Source: Caldanaerobius fijiensis DSM 17918 (GTDB taxonomy: Bacteria > Bacillota > Thermoanaerobacteria > Thermoanaerobacterales > Caldanaerobiaceae). From it: a stretch of 64,000 bases of DNA. Below are positions 44,574 to 54,155 of the stretch, one piece after another (within the stretch, counting starts at the first letter, position 1; the number at the start of each line of letters is the position of its first letter). The notes under the pieces were generated by a model, which saw nothing but the letters and a program-made list of their open reading frames with translations, had not been told where the DNA came from and did not search any database. The translations under genes were made by a program, and so were the position numbers. The stretch covers positions 62,001 through 126,000 of the forward strand of contig NZ_FQVH01000002.1 of NCBI RefSeq assembly GCF_900129075.1, read 5' to 3'.

Positions 44574-45687
44574 CAATAAACATAAAAAAATAGTGGTCAA
44601 AATAGGGACCAGCTCATTGACACATGAAAATGGGAAATTAGATATTGAAGCCATTGAAAAATTAGTAAGGCAAATTACAAATATCCGAAATGCCGGTATT
44701 GATATCTCGCTTGTGTCGTCAGGGGCGGTGGGAGCCGGTATGACCAGACTTCACCTTAATCATAGACCGACGTCTATCCGAGAGAAGCAGGCTGTAGCCG
44801 CAGTTGGACAAGGTATACTTATGCATATATATGAGAAATTATTTAGCGAATACGGTTTAAGTGTCGCGCAGATACTGCTCACTCGCGATGATTTGAGCAT
44901 TAGGAAGAGATGTGTCAATTTTATAAATACCATGTCAAAGCTTTTTGAATATGGTGTTGTTCCTATCATCAACGAAAATGATACAGTGGCAACTGAAGAA
45001 CTTATGTTAAAATTTGGTGATAACGATACTTTATCGGCTATGGTAGCAAGTCTTATCGGTGCTGATTTGCTTGTAATATTATCTGATATAGATGGGCTCT
45101 ATGATAAGGATCCCCATGTATACGACGATGCCAGACTTATACCTTTAGTTGAAAATATAACGGAGGATATACAGATAACAGCGGGAGATGCCGTTAGTGG
45201 TTATGGCACCGGTGGTATGAGGACAAAATTGACAGCTGCTCGCATTGCCACAGCTTCCGGCGTCAGTATGATAATAGCAAACAGTCGGGCTGATATGGTT
45301 TTAAGTCGTATTGTCAGTGGAGAATCTATAGGTACGTTTTTTAAACCCTCTGCTCATAAGTTAAATAGCAAAGGTATATGGTTAGCATTTGGCTCTTTAA
45401 GTAGCGGTAAAATATTTATAGATGAAGGAGCAAAGGATGCTATTATCAATAATGGTAAGAGTTTATTAGCGTGTGGCATTAAGTATGTTGAGGGGGATTT
45501 TGATGCGGGAGATACAGTGACGGTGTACGATGAACAAGGTCGCGAGGTGGCAAGGGGCATAGTGAATTTTTCAGCCTGTGATGTAAAAAAGATAATGGGT
45601 TGTTCATCAGAAAAAATAGAAGAAATATTAGGCTCAAAAAGCTGTGATGAAGTGATACACAGGGATAACATGGTTAAAACGTGTTAG
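44566..45687 (+). CDS. proB: Glutamate 5-kinase
   Basis: First enzyme of proline synthesis from glutamate. The 373-residue protein has an amino-acid kinase domain (KIVVKIGTSSLTHENGKLD, VSSGAVGAGM, FGDNDTLSAMVASLIGADLL, GTGGMRTKLTAARIA) and a C-terminal PUA domain of about 100 residues. GTG at 44563 is in frame, but GGGAGG favours ATG at 44566. Feedback inhibition by proline is usual for the family. proA follows after 12 bases. Confidence 0.96.
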   Translation: MYSNKHKKIVVKIGTSSLTHENGKLDIEAIEKLVRQITNIRNAGIDISLVSSGAVGAGMTRLHLNHRPTSIREKQAVAAVGQGILMHIYEKLFSEYGLSVAQILLTRDDLSIRKRCVNFINTMSKLFEYGVVPIINENDTVATEELMLKFGDNDTLSAMVASLIGADLLVILSDIDGLYDKDPHVYDDARLIPLVENITEDIQITAGDAVSGYGTGGMRTKLTAARIATASGVSMIIANSRADMVLSRIVSGESIGTFFKPSAHKLNSKGIWLAFGSLSSGKIFIDEGAKDAIINNGKSLLACGIKYVEGDFDAGDTVTVYDEQGREVARGIVNFSACDVKKIMGCSSEKIEEILGSKSCDEVIHRDNMVKTC

Positions 45688-45699
45688 GGAGGAAAAAAT

Positions 45700-46950
45700 A
45701 TGCTTGATGAATTAGTGCAAAAATGCGCTCAAGCAAAAGATTCGTCGAGAAAAATGGGTATGTTATCATCGGACCAAAAAAATGAAATCCTTTTAAAGAT
45801 GGCAGAGTCTCTTATGGATAATGAAGAACGCATATTAGAAGCTAACTTTTATGACGTAGAGAGAGAAAAGAAAAAAGGCCTTTCAAATGCGCTTATAGAT
45901 AGATTGACGTTAAATCACAGGAGAATACAGGATATGGTGGATGGATTAAAGGAGTTGACCACCTTAAGTGATCCTGTTGGTGAAATTGAGGGCATGTGGA
46001 AAAGACCTAATGGATTGACTATAGGGAAAATTAGGGTCCCAATAGGTGTCATAGGTATAATATATGAAGCACGGCCAAATGTTACAGTAGATGCCGCTGG
46101 CTTATGTATCAAAGCGGGCAATTCGGTTGTACTCAAAGGTGGATCTGAAGCTATTGAGTCCAATAAGACAATAGTAGATATCATTTCAAAAGCAGCTTAC
46201 AGGGCCGGTGCACCAATGGGTTGTATCCAGCTTATAGAGGATACCGACAGGGAAACCGTAAAACGATTGATGAGGATGAACGAATATCTTGATGTGCTCA
46301 TACCAAGAGGCGGTGCAGGTTTAATAAAAGCGGTAGTACAGAATGCTACTGTTCCTGTCATTGAAACAGGTGTTGGCAACTGTCACACTTATGTAGACGA
46401 TGAGGCAGATCTTAAAAAAGCGGAAGAGATAGCATTTAATGCGAAAGTACAACGCCCAGGTGTATGCAATGCCATGGAAACCTTGCTAGTAAACGAAAAA
46501 ATAGCTCAAGTTTTTTTACCTCCAATGATAGAGCGATTTAAAAAAGCAGGTGTTGAAATACGGGGATGTGAAAAGACGAGAGCAATTTGTCCTGAGGTGG
46601 TTCCAGCGACTGAGGAGGATTGGGCGACGGAGTATCTTGACCTTATCCTGGCAGTTAAAGTCGTTAGAGATATTGATGAAGCTATAGAGCATATTTATAA
46701 GTACGGGACCAAGCATTCTGAAGCAATAGTGACTGAAAATTACAGCAAAGCCAAAAAATTTTTGAGAGAAGTAGATGCAGCGGCTGTGTACGTCAATGCA
46801 TCAACGAGATTTACCGATGGAGGCCAATATGGTTTTGGCGCTGAAATAGGCATAAGTACCCAGAAACTTCATGCCAGAGGACCTATGGGTTTAAAAGAGC
46901 TTACCACATATAAATATATCGTACTGGGTGATGGACAAATTAGAACATGA
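45700..46950 (+). CDS. proA: Gamma-glutamyl phosphate reductase
   Basis: Second step of proline synthesis, NADPH-dependent reduction of gamma-glutamyl phosphate. The 416-residue aldehyde dehydrogenase-like protein contains GVIGIIYEARPNVTVDAAGL, LIPRGGAGLI, the active Cys in VQRPGVCNAMETLLV, and the C-terminal GFGAEIGISTQKLHARGPMGL. It pairs with proB in a two-gene unit. Confidence 0.97.
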   Translation: MLDELVQKCAQAKDSSRKMGMLSSDQKNEILLKMAESLMDNEERILEANFYDVEREKKKGLSNALIDRLTLNHRRIQDMVDGLKELTTLSDPVGEIEGMWKRPNGLTIGKIRVPIGVIGIIYEARPNVTVDAAGLCIKAGNSVVLKGGSEAIESNKTIVDIISKAAYRAGAPMGCIQLIEDTDRETVKRLMRMNEYLDVLIPRGGAGLIKAVVQNATVPVIETGVGNCHTYVDDEADLKKAEEIAFNAKVQRPGVCNAMETLLVNEKIAQVFLPPMIERFKKAGVEIRGCEKTRAICPEVVPATEEDWATEYLDLILAVKVVRDIDEAIEHIYKYGTKHSEAIVTENYSKAKKFLREVDAAAVYVNASTRFTDGGQYGFGAEIGISTQKLHARGPMGLKELTTYKYIVLGDGQIRT

Positions 46951-46953
46951 TAC

Positions 46954-46982
46954 TGGTCAAAATCAGTTAAATATGATATACT
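46954..46982 (+). promoter_or_regulatory. Possible promoter of the aroQ-pepP-efp unit
   Basis: TGGTCA (46954-46959), a 17-base spacer and TATACT (46977-46982), just after proA. The -35 box is weak. Confidence 0.45.
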
Positions 46983-47020
46983 TCAATTATTAGCAATATT
47001 ATATAAGGGGTATGTATATA

Positions 47021-47470
47021 ATGCATGTACAGGTGATACACGGTCCCAATTTAAATTTTACAGGAATAAGGGAAAAAGACATATATGGTATTGCGGGGCT
47101 TGAAGATATCAATCGTAGAATTACAGCTCGTGCAAAGGAATTGGGTATTATTGTTGATATTGCTCAATCCAATAGCGAAGGTGAAATTATCGATATTATC
47201 CATAGTTGCTATAAGAGGGTTGATGGGATAATAATCAACGCAGGAGCTTATACCCACTATAGTTATGCTATAAGAGATGCTATAAAATCGGTTGATATTC
47301 CCTGTGTAGAAGTGCATTTATCTAATATATATTCCAGGGAAGAATTCCGACATAAATCGGTTTTATCTCCGGTGTGTGTTGGACAGATAGCGGGCTTTGG
47401 GGCTTATAGTTATCTACTGGCACTGGAATACTTTAGCTTGAAATGGAGTGATCAAAACGGTAAGGATTAA
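47021..47470 (+). CDS. aroQ: 3-dehydroquinate dehydratase, type II
   Basis: Third step of the shikimate pathway. The 149-residue protein starts VQVIHGPNLNFTGIREKDIYG with the catalytic Tyr in the flexible loop, and has QSNSEGEIIDIIH, INAGAYTHYSYAIRDA and CVEVHLSNIYSREEFRH. ATG at 47012 is in frame, but AAGGGG spacing and the usual N terminus favour 47021. It overlaps pepP by 23 bases. Confidence 0.95.
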   Translation: MHVQVIHGPNLNFTGIREKDIYGIAGLEDINRRITARAKELGIIVDIAQSNSEGEIIDIIHSCYKRVDGIIINAGAYTHYSYAIRDAIKSVDIPCVEVHLSNIYSREEFRHKSVLSPVCVGQIAGFGAYSYLLALEYFSLKWSDQNGKD

Positions 47471-48521
47471 GAAGTTATGTGAAAGGATAAAGAAAGACGG
47501 GATAGAAGGAGCTTTAATCTTAAAACCAGTAAATATAAGGTATTTAAGCGGTTTTACTGGGGACGCGGGTTTCCTTTTGATAACAGAAACCAGGGTGATA
47601 TTTTATACTGATTCCAGATATACAGAGCAAGCTCAAAAAGAGGTTATTGAGGGGATTGAAGTTCGGGAGCACGGTTATCCTGTGACTGAGTTTATGGCCG
47701 AACAAATCATTGACTTAAATATTAATACCCTGGGAATAGAAGAAAAATACATGACTGTAGACCTATACAGAGAATTAAAAGAAAAATTTTCAGGGACTTT
47801 TAAGAGTATAGATAGTTATATCAGTAATATGAGAATGATTAAAGAAAAAAGTGAATTAGAACGGATAAAAAAAGCGCAAGATATAGCAGACAAAGCGTTT
47901 CAGTACATATGTGGATTTATAAAGCCAGGAGTCACTGAAAAGGATATTGCCAATGAGATTGAATATTATATCAAGAAAAATGGTGCTTCAGGGACTTCCT
48001 TTCCTACAATCGTGGTAAGTGGTAAAAATGGTTCATTGCCCCATGGTCAACCTACGAATAAAGAAATCCGCAATGGCGAGTTCGTGACTATGGATTTTGG
48101 GTGCGTTTATGAAGGCTATTGTTCGGATATGACCAGAACTATAGCAGTAGGAAACGTAGACAGCGAAATGAGGAAAGTTTATAATACTGTCTTAAATGCA
48201 CAGATATCTGCCCTTGAAAATATCGAAGCAAATATGGCTCTAAAAGATGCCGATAGTATAGCCAGGGAATTCATTAAAAAAGAGGGTTTTGGTCAATATT
48301 TTGGACATAGCCTGGGACATGGTGTAGGTCTTGAGATTCATGAAGAGCCCGGGGTGGGGCCAAGATCTGACGGATTATTACTGCCAGGGACAGTGATAAC
48401 CGTAGAGCCTGGAATATACATACCCGGCAGGTTTGGAGTCAGAATAGAAGATATGATATTCGTAGGTGAAAATGGTACAATAGATATAACTAAGTCAAAT
48501 AAACAATTGATTATATTATAA
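47448..48521 (+). CDS. pepP: Xaa-Pro aminopeptidase (M24B family)
   Basis: A cytoplasmic metallopeptidase that removes N-terminal residues before proline. The 357-residue protein has a creatinase N-terminal domain (GALILKPVNIRYLSGFTG) and a pita-bread domain. Metal ligands are in TMDFGCVYEGYCSDMTRT, GHSLGHGVGLEIHEEPG and VTVEPGIYIPGRFGVRIEDM. The GTG start overlaps aroQ; its ribosome site is poor, so the exact start is uncertain. pepP-efp pairing is common. Confidence 0.93.
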   Translation: MIKTVRIKKLCERIKKDGIEGALILKPVNIRYLSGFTGDAGFLLITETRVIFYTDSRYTEQAQKEVIEGIEVREHGYPVTEFMAEQIIDLNINTLGIEEKYMTVDLYRELKEKFSGTFKSIDSYISNMRMIKEKSELERIKKAQDIADKAFQYICGFIKPGVTEKDIANEIEYYIKKNGASGTSFPTIVVSGKNGSLPHGQPTNKEIRNGEFVTMDFGCVYEGYCSDMTRTIAVGNVDSEMRKVYNTVLNAQISALENIEANMALKDADSIAREFIKKEGFGQYFGHSLGHGVGLEIHEEPGVGPRSDGLLLPGTVITVEPGIYIPGRFGVRIEDMIFVGENGTIDITKSNKQLIIL

Positions 48522-48545
48522 TAATAAACACGGAGGGATTATGTA

Positions 48546-49103
48546 ATGATATCAGCAGGTGATTTTAAAAAAGGTGTTACAATAGAGTTAGATGGTCAAA
48601 TTTACACAATAGTGGATTTTCAGCATGTAAAACCAGGAAAGGGTGCAGCATTTGTAAGGACTAAAATAAAGAACGTAGTCACAGGTGCTGTCTTAGAGCG
48701 CACTTTTAACCCTACAGAAAAGGTAGAAGAAGCTCACATAGAAAGAAAAGATATGCAATATTTATACAATGACGGTAATTTTTATTATTTTATGGATACG
48801 GAAACGTATGAGCAACTTCCTCTGAGCAAAGATGTGGTGGAAGATGCTATGAAATTTTTAAAAGAAAATATGATCGCCACAGTCAAGTCCTATAAGGGTA
48901 AAGTTTTCTCAGTGGAACCTCCAACCTTTGTGGAGCTTCGGGTAATAGAAACAGAGCCCGGTTTTAAAGGTGATACTGCTACAGGAGGATCAAAGCCTGC
49001 GACAGTGGAAACCGGTGCGGTTATACAGGTCCCATTATTTATAAACGTAGGAGACGTGTTAAAAATCGATACAAGGACGGGAGAATATATAGAGCGGGTA
49101 TAG
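48546..49103 (+). CDS. efp: Elongation factor P
   Basis: A 185-residue translation factor that relieves ribosome stalling at polyproline. Three OB-like domains begin with [18 protein letters not shown]. Lys32 in the tip loop [10 protein letters not shown] is the residue modified in many Firmicutes. The C-terminal [17 protein letters not shown] is typical. Placement after pepP matches many Firmicutes. Confidence 0.97.
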   Translation: MISAGDFKKGVTIELDGQIYTIVDFQHVKPGKGAAFVRTKIKNVVTGAVLERTFNPTEKVEEAHIERKDMQYLYNDGNFYYFMDTETYEQLPLSKDVVEDAMKFLKENMIATVKSYKGKVFSVEPPTFVELRVIETEPGFKGDTATGGSKPATVETGAVIQVPLFINVGDVLKIDTRTGEYIERV

Positions 49104-49151
49104 TATTGTGTATATGTGTCGATAATATATCTGTGAAAAGGAGGGTTTAAG

Positions 49152-49553
49152 GTGAGTTATTTAAATGAGAAGGTTTCGTATTTGCGTGGTTTGGCAGAAG
49201 GCCTTGGCATGGAAGGCACTAAAGAACAAAAGATCATAAATGCTATTATTGACACCCTTGAAGAATTTGCTGACGCTTACGATGAATTGGAGAGCAGCTA
49301 TTCGGATTTAAAGGATTATGTAGATACTATTGACGATGATCTGGCTGATATAGAAAATGAGCTTTATGAAGAAGATGATAATTACGTTGAAGTAGAGTGC
49401 CCTAACTGCCATGAGACGGTATATGTAGATGAAGACATTTTTGATGATGAAGACGGTGAAATAGTGTGCCCTAATTGTAATGAGACGATATATGTAAAGG
49501 ATTTAGAAGAGCAGGACTATGATTTTGACGACGATAATGATGACGAGGATTAA
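49152..49553 (+). CDS. CD1247-family zinc-ribbon protein, unknown function
   Basis: A 133-residue acidic protein. The N-terminal half (YLNEKVSYLRGLAEGLGM) is a helical domain found in clostridia. The second half has two CPNC pairs (VECPNCHETVYVDEDIFDD and VCPNCNETIYV) that form a zinc ribbon, and the tail is Asp-rich. The function is unknown, but it is recurrently placed between efp and spoIIIAA. A GTG start has AAGGAGGG. Confidence 0.8.
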   Translation: MSYLNEKVSYLRGLAEGLGMEGTKEQKIINAIIDTLEEFADAYDELESSYSDLKDYVDTIDDDLADIENELYEEDDNYVEVECPNCHETVYVDEDIFDDEDGEIVCPNCNETIYVKDLEEQDYDFDDDNDDED

Positions 49554-49574
49554 AATAAAATGATATGGTATAAA

Positions 49575-49607
49575 AAGGGAATCCATGAAGATGGGTTCTC
49601 TTTTTTT
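49575..49607 (+). terminator. Intrinsic terminator before spoIIIA
   Basis: AAGGGAATCCAT and ATGGGTTCTCTT pair with two G-U pairs around GAAG and run into a T tract. It separates the pepP-efp unit from the spoIIIA operon. Confidence 0.85.
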
Positions 49608-49661
49608 ATGTCATAAAGTCTGTGTACCCATAATATAAATTTATTGAAAGGAGGACAAGTT

Positions 49662-50615
49662 GTGTTAGATGAGGTATTAGCATCTCTCCCAAGAAATATA
49701 AGGGAAATTGTTATGAAGATTTCTGATGTTGAGATGGGGAAAATCGAAGAGATAAGGTTAAGAGAGGACAAACCGTTATCTATTTCTGTGGATAGCCAAA
49801 TATATCATATAAATAGCTTGGGTCACATTGTAGATGAAAGCAATGCGTACATAGTTACACATAAAGATATTGAAAGCGTTATACAGCTTATATCAAATTA
49901 TTCTATATATGCCTTTGAAGATGAACTCAAAAACGGCTTTATAACCATAAAAGGAGGGCATCGCGTTGGCCTTACAGGTAGGGTAGTACTTGACGGTGAT
50001 AAAATAAAGACGCAAAAGCATATAACATGTGTCAATTTTAGAATTACAAGGGAATTAGAAGGCATTTCAAATGGAATTTTAGAGTATATATTAAATTATG
50101 GTCAGATAAAAAATACATTGATAATTTCGCCACCTAGATGTGGTAAGACTACATTGTTAAGAGACATTGCCAGAAATCTTAGTTTACATGGGTTTAACGT
50201 GGGAATTGTAGATGAAAGATCAGAAATTGCAGGTTGCCACAATGGTGTACCACAGAGAAATGTGGGGCCAAATACCGATGTTCTTGACGCGTGTCCTAAG
50301 AATATAGGAATATTGTTGATGATAAGGTCTATGTCTCCTTCTGTGATTATCACAGATGAAATTGGCGATGCTGAGGATATAAAAGCAATAAACCAATGTT
50401 TAAAAGCAGGGGTTTCTATTATCACTTCAATACATGGGTATGATTTGAACGATATAAAGAAGAGGATTAATATTAAAGGTTTATTTGAAAATGAATTCTT
50501 TGATAGGTATATAGTTCTTTCACCAAGATTAGGCACAGGTACACTGGAAGAGATATTAGATAGCGAGGGTAATCCTATTTATAAGGGTCCAAAAAGATTG
50601 GAGGTGATAAAGTGA
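49662..50615 (+). CDS. spoIIIAA: Stage III sporulation protein AA (ATPase)
   Basis: The cytoplasmic ATPase of the forespore-mother cell feeding channel. The 317-residue protein has Walker A SPPRCGKTTLLRDIARNL, GIVDERSEIAG and a Walker B region (SPSVIITDEIGDAED). It resembles secretion ATPases. The frame opens at TTG 49644, but AAGGAGGA is ideally spaced for GTG at 49662. It is the first gene of a complete spoIIIA operon, expected to be under sigma-E; no convincing sigma-E promoter was identified. Confidence 0.94.
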   Translation: MLDEVLASLPRNIREIVMKISDVEMGKIEEIRLREDKPLSISVDSQIYHINSLGHIVDESNAYIVTHKDIESVIQLISNYSIYAFEDELKNGFITIKGGHRVGLTGRVVLDGDKIKTQKHITCVNFRITRELEGISNGILEYILNYGQIKNTLIISPPRCGKTTLLRDIARNLSLHGFNVGIVDERSEIAGCHNGVPQRNVGPNTDVLDACPKNIGILLMIRSMSPSVIITDEIGDAEDIKAINQCLKAGVSIITSIHGYDLNDIKKRINIKGLFENEFFDRYIVLSPRLGTGTLEEILDSEGNPIYKGPKRLEVIK

Positions 50616-51127
50616 TATTGAAGATTCTGGGAAGCACTATGGTATTGTTTTCTACAACATTTTTAGGTATATCCATAGCCAATAATTATAAATTGAGGTT
50701 AACTGCTTTAAGAGATATACAGAGATGTCTGGAGTATTTGATGACAGAGGTAATATACGTACAGACACCTTTACCCGAGGCATTTATAAATACTGCAAAA
50801 ATTGCCAGCAAAGAGATTGCTCCACTTTTTGAGGCCACCATAGAGATATTAGAGAGAGAAGAGAATTGCTCTATAAAGCAGGCTTTTATTAAGTCCCTTG
50901 AAAAATTGGATCTACCTCTGGATAGAGAAGATATAAAAATAATTAAGCATTTAGGTAACACTCTTGGGTCAACAGACGTAGAAAATCAGGTCAGGGCTTT
51001 TAAGCTGGCGTTAAGCCGTCTCTCAAAACAGGAGGAATTGGCCCTAAAGCTAAAAGAAAAAAATGAAAAACTTTTTAAAGAAATTGGGTTTTTATGTGGG
51101 GCTATTATTGTCATATTGCTCATATAA
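50612..51127 (+). CDS. spoIIIAB: Stage III sporulation protein AB
   Basis: A 171-residue membrane protein with N- and C-terminal hydrophobic segments and a GspF-like helical core (LTALRDIQRCLEYLMTEVIY, ALKLKEKNEKLFKEIGFLCG). It is the platform-like partner of SpoIIIAA. The GTG overlaps the spoIIIAA stop by four bases. Confidence 0.93.
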   Translation: MILKILGSTMVLFSTTFLGISIANNYKLRLTALRDIQRCLEYLMTEVIYVQTPLPEAFINTAKIASKEIAPLFEATIEILEREENCSIKQAFIKSLEKLDLPLDREDIKIIKHLGNTLGSTDVENQVRAFKLALSRLSKQEELALKLKEKNEKLFKEIGFLCGAIIVILLI

Positions 51128-51164
51128 ATGCCACATAAGAATAGATGTGAAGGAGTGTACTAAA

Positions 51165-51362
51165 ATGAACGTTGACTTGATATTTAAAATTGCTGCTATA
51201 GGTATACTAGTTTCTGTTTTAAATATGATACTAACCCATTCAGGCCGCGAGGAACAGGCCATGATGGTTACATTGGCAGGCATCGTCGTCGTTTTAATGA
51301 TGGTTATCACTTTAATAAATCAGTTGTTTACAACGGTAAAAAGCATTTTCAATTTATATTGA
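51165..51362 (+). CDS. spoIIIAC: Stage III sporulation protein AC
   Basis: A 65-residue protein with two membrane segments (LIFKIAAIGILVSVLNMIL and MVTLAGIVVVLMMVITLI), normal for SpoIIIAC. The open frame extends 34 codons upstream into spoIIIAB, but the AAGGAGTG site and the MNVDLIFKIAAIG start define ATG at 51165. Confidence 0.93.
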   Translation: MNVDLIFKIAAIGILVSVLNMILTHSGREEQAMMVTLAGIVVVLMMVITLINQLFTTVKSIFNLY

Positions 51363-51378
51363 TATTGGAGTTTTATTT

Positions 51379-51765
51379 ATGGATATTGCGCATATTGTCA
51401 TGTTAGGTCTTATTGCTGCATTATTGTCTATTATATTAAAGGAGCAAAAACCTGAACTGTCCATGATAATAGCATTGGTCACAGGGATCATCATATTTAT
51501 TTTTACTGTTGATAAATTACTACCTGTTCTGGACATTTTGAAAAATATATCCGAGAAAGCGCATGTGGATAAATTATATCTTGGCATAACGTTAAAGATA
51601 GTAGGAATTGCTTATATAACAGAATTTGCAGCTCAGATTTTAAAGGATGCGGAAGAAAACAGTATTGCTTCAAGAGTAGAATTTGGTGGCAAAGTGCTCA
51701 TCCTATTGCAAGCATTACCTATATTAACGGCACTAGTGGATACAGTTCTAAATATTATGAGATGA
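51379..51765 (+). CDS. spoIIIAD: Stage III sporulation protein AD
   Basis: A 128-residue membrane protein with three to four segments, including AHIVMLGLIAALLSIILKEQ and a C-terminal GKVLILLQALPILTALVDTVL, characteristic of SpoIIIAD. With AC it may form a ring-associated membrane base of the channel. Confidence 0.93.
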   Translation: MDIAHIVMLGLIAALLSIILKEQKPELSMIIALVTGIIIFIFTVDKLLPVLDILKNISEKAHVDKLYLGITLKIVGIAYITEFAAQILKDAEENSIASRVEFGGKVLILLQALPILTALVDTVLNIMR

Positions 51766-51775
51766 AGGTGAGTAT

Positions 51776-52951
51776 ATGAACGTAAGAAAAATAGAAGTCA
51801 TAAAAATGATATCTTTATCTGCATTGATAATATTTAATATCATAACATTTGCCTTTGCCTCTAACCTGCCACAGGATATAATAAACCAGCAAGAAAAAAA
51901 TTTAAACGTGGAAAATGTCCAGCAGATATTGGATGAGATAAGCAGCCAAAATAGCAATTTTCCTAAATTAAATATAGTGAATATAATACGGGATATTATT
52001 AATGGGAAAAATATCCTTAACATGAACCAATTAATACCTGACATATTTAAAGTAGTATTCGGAGAGATTTCGTTAAATATAAGGCTTTTAATCCAAATAA
52101 TTGCTCTGAGTGTCATATGTGCACTGCTGATAAATCTTCAGCAAAGCTTTAATGATGAGACCATTAGTCAAATTGCTTTTATAGTAACATATATGGTAAT
52201 TGTCATATTGCTTTTAAATAGTTTTAAGGCATCGATGGACGTGGGTAAAAGAACTATTGATCAAATGGTAAATTTTATGCAAGCACTGATGCCCACACTT
52301 TTTGCAGCATTGGTATCATCTGGTTCTGCTGTTTCAGCAGCGACATTTAACCCTATAATAGCATTTTCCGTCGAAGGTATAAGTGCTATAATGAGGGATT
52401 ATATAATTCCAGTTATATATTGGATATCTGTGCTGTCGTTGATCAATAATTTAAATACAAGGCTGCAGATTGACAAATATATCGATTTTATCAGAAGTAT
52501 TATTACAACTATCATTGTCCTTTTACCTTTGATGTTTTTAGGTGTTCTGACTGTCGAAGGAATAACATCTCCTTTCGTTGATAATGCAGCGATCAAAACA
52601 GCTAAGTTTGCAACGGGTAAATTTATACCTATGGTGGGGAGCGTGATGTCCGATACTTTTGATGCAATATTGAGATATACCGTGATATTGAAAAATAGTA
52701 TTGGTGTCATTGGGATGCTAGCCGTGGTATTTATAACGGTTTATCCATTAATAAAGATGTTTGCACTGCTGATTATACTTAAAATTTCAGCAGCTTTTAT
52801 ACAGCCTATTTCTGATGAAAGAGTTGTAAAGGGAATTGAAGGAGTAGCCAATTCGCTTACACTTTTGATGAGTTGCGTTGTTGTAGTTGCTGTTATGTTT
52901 TTTATATCACTGGCCATATTACTGGCTACTACCAGCTTTTTAAGGGTGTGA
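51776..52951 (+). CDS. spoIIIAE: Stage III sporulation protein AE
   Basis: A 391-residue protein with a signal-like N terminus (MISLSALIIFNIITFAFA) and about seven membrane segments, including GKRTIDQMVNFMQALMPTLF and FNPIIAFSVEGISAIMRDYI. It is a large channel component and a typical spoIIIA member. It is followed by spoIIIAF after about five bases. Confidence 0.93.
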   Translation: MNVRKIEVIKMISLSALIIFNIITFAFASNLPQDIINQQEKNLNVENVQQILDEISSQNSNFPKLNIVNIIRDIINGKNILNMNQLIPDIFKVVFGEISLNIRLLIQIIALSVICALLINLQQSFNDETISQIAFIVTYMVIVILLLNSFKASMDVGKRTIDQMVNFMQALMPTLFAALVSSGSAVSAATFNPIIAFSVEGISAIMRDYIIPVIYWISVLSLINNLNTRLQIDKYIDFIRSIITTIIVLLPLMFLGVLTVEGITSPFVDNAAIKTAKFATGKFIPMVGSVMSDTFDAILRYTVILKNSIGVIGMLAVVFITVYPLIKMFALLIILKISAAFIQPISDERVVKGIEGVANSLTLLMSCVVVVAVMFFISLAILLATTSFLRV

Positions 52952-52956
52952 TATGT

Positions 52957-53517
52957 ATGATGCTTTTTTTAAAATCCTGGATTACAAATATTGCAATGTT
53001 AGTCATATTTGTCACTGTAGTTGATATGTTGATACCTGATAATAAATATAGAAAGTATATAGATCTGGTAATTGGTATGCTAGTGATGATTGCTGTAATA
53101 AAACCCATCCTTGGCCTTATAACTTTCGGAGACGGAGATATTCTAAAAACACCCCAGATAGTTGATACAAAATTTAATTATAACATTGATGATATACAGA
53201 AAAAACAGGATGAATTGATAATGAAGGTGTATAAAGAAAATTTGGCCAATCAAATATCAAACTATATTAAAAATAAATATGGATTAAATGTAAATACTGT
53301 AGAGGTGTCATTAGACGATGGAAATAGCGTTTATGCTATAAAAAGCATAAATATTAAAGTTAATGACATCAGTAATCAAAAAATTAGACAGGTACAAAAA
53401 GTTATATTAAATCAAACATTGATAGACCAACAAAATGAATTAATACAAAATATTAGAAAAGACATTTCGTTAGTATATAATTTACCCATAAAGAATATAA
53501 GTATAGTAAAGAATTGA
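52957..53517 (+). CDS. spoIIIAF: Stage III sporulation protein AF
   Basis: A 186-residue protein: two N-terminal membrane segments (SWITNIAMLVIFVTVVDMLI and YIDLVIGMLVMIAVIKPIL) and a soluble ring-building-like domain. The open frame starts far upstream inside spoIIIAE, but ATG at 52957 (or 52960) follows AAGGGTG and gives the usual length. Confidence 0.9.
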   Translation: MMLFLKSWITNIAMLVIFVTVVDMLIPDNKYRKYIDLVIGMLVMIAVIKPILGLITFGDGDILKTPQIVDTKFNYNIDDIQKKQDELIMKVYKENLANQISNYIKNKYGLNVNTVEVSLDDGNSVYAIKSINIKVNDISNQKIRQVQKVILNQTLIDQQNELIQNIRKDISLVYNLPIKNISIVKN

Positions 53518-53545
53518 AATGAACTAGAGATGAGAGGTGAGTTCT

Positions 53546-54118
53546 TTGAAGTCGCTGCTAAAATTTATTAACTTTAAATATGATAAAAAGATGGAAAATT
53601 TAATTGTCCTTACTTTAATGGGTATTATACTGATCATTGCTGGAAGCTTTTTCGTCAAAGGAGCAGATAGCAATAAAACGACTGATAACATTAAACATAT
53701 TAAAGCAACTGATATAGATACCTCTTATGAAAGCGCATTGGAAAAAAAACTAAAAGATATACTATCTAAAGTGGACGGTGTAAGAGGGGTTGATGTAATG
53801 GTGACGCTGGCTTCTGATAAAAGCACTTTGATTCCCGCAGTGGACAATAATGAATCCAGAAGGGTTACAGAAGAAAAAGACAATCAAGGTGGAACCCGTA
53901 CCATAACGGAGTATTCAAATAACAAAAAGACCGTAACCATAAGTACTGCATCAGGTACACAGCCTTTAGTATTAAGTGAAACTGTACCAGATGTAAAAGG
54001 CGTCTTGGTAGTAGTAGATGGCAACAATGATTCGGATTTTTTGTATAAGCTTTCTAATATGGTGCAGGTAGCCTTAGGAATTCCTGCATACAAGGTAATG
54101 GTGGTGGCGGGCAAGTAA
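53546..54118 (+). CDS. spoIIIAG: Stage III sporulation protein AG
   Basis: A 190-residue ring-forming protein with one membrane segment (ENLIVLTLMGIILIIAGSFF) and a soluble domain (LSKVDGVRGVDVMVTLAS, VPDVKGVLVVVDG) that builds the large ring in the intermembrane space. TTG at 53546 is spaced from GAGGTGA, unlike the in-frame GTG at 53537. Confidence 0.92.
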   Translation: MKSLLKFINFKYDKKMENLIVLTLMGIILIIAGSFFVKGADSNKTTDNIKHIKATDIDTSYESALEKKLKDILSKVDGVRGVDVMVTLASDKSTLIPAVDNNESRRVTEEKDNQGGTRTITEYSNNKKTVTISTASGTQPLVLSETVPDVKGVLVVVDGNNDSDFLYKLSNMVQVALGIPAYKVMVVAGK

Positions 54119-54155
54119 TATATTTATATAAAAATATAAATTGGAGGGGTTATTT

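Noticed and set aside
49609-49637. Sigma-E promoter for spoIIIA
   Set aside because: TCATAAA and CATAATAT resemble the boxes, but the spacing (about 11 bases) is too short, so it was not called.
51063-51164. Long N-terminal extension of spoIIIAC
   Set aside because: It overlaps spoIIIAB and gives a length well above the family; AAGGAGTG marks the start at 51165.
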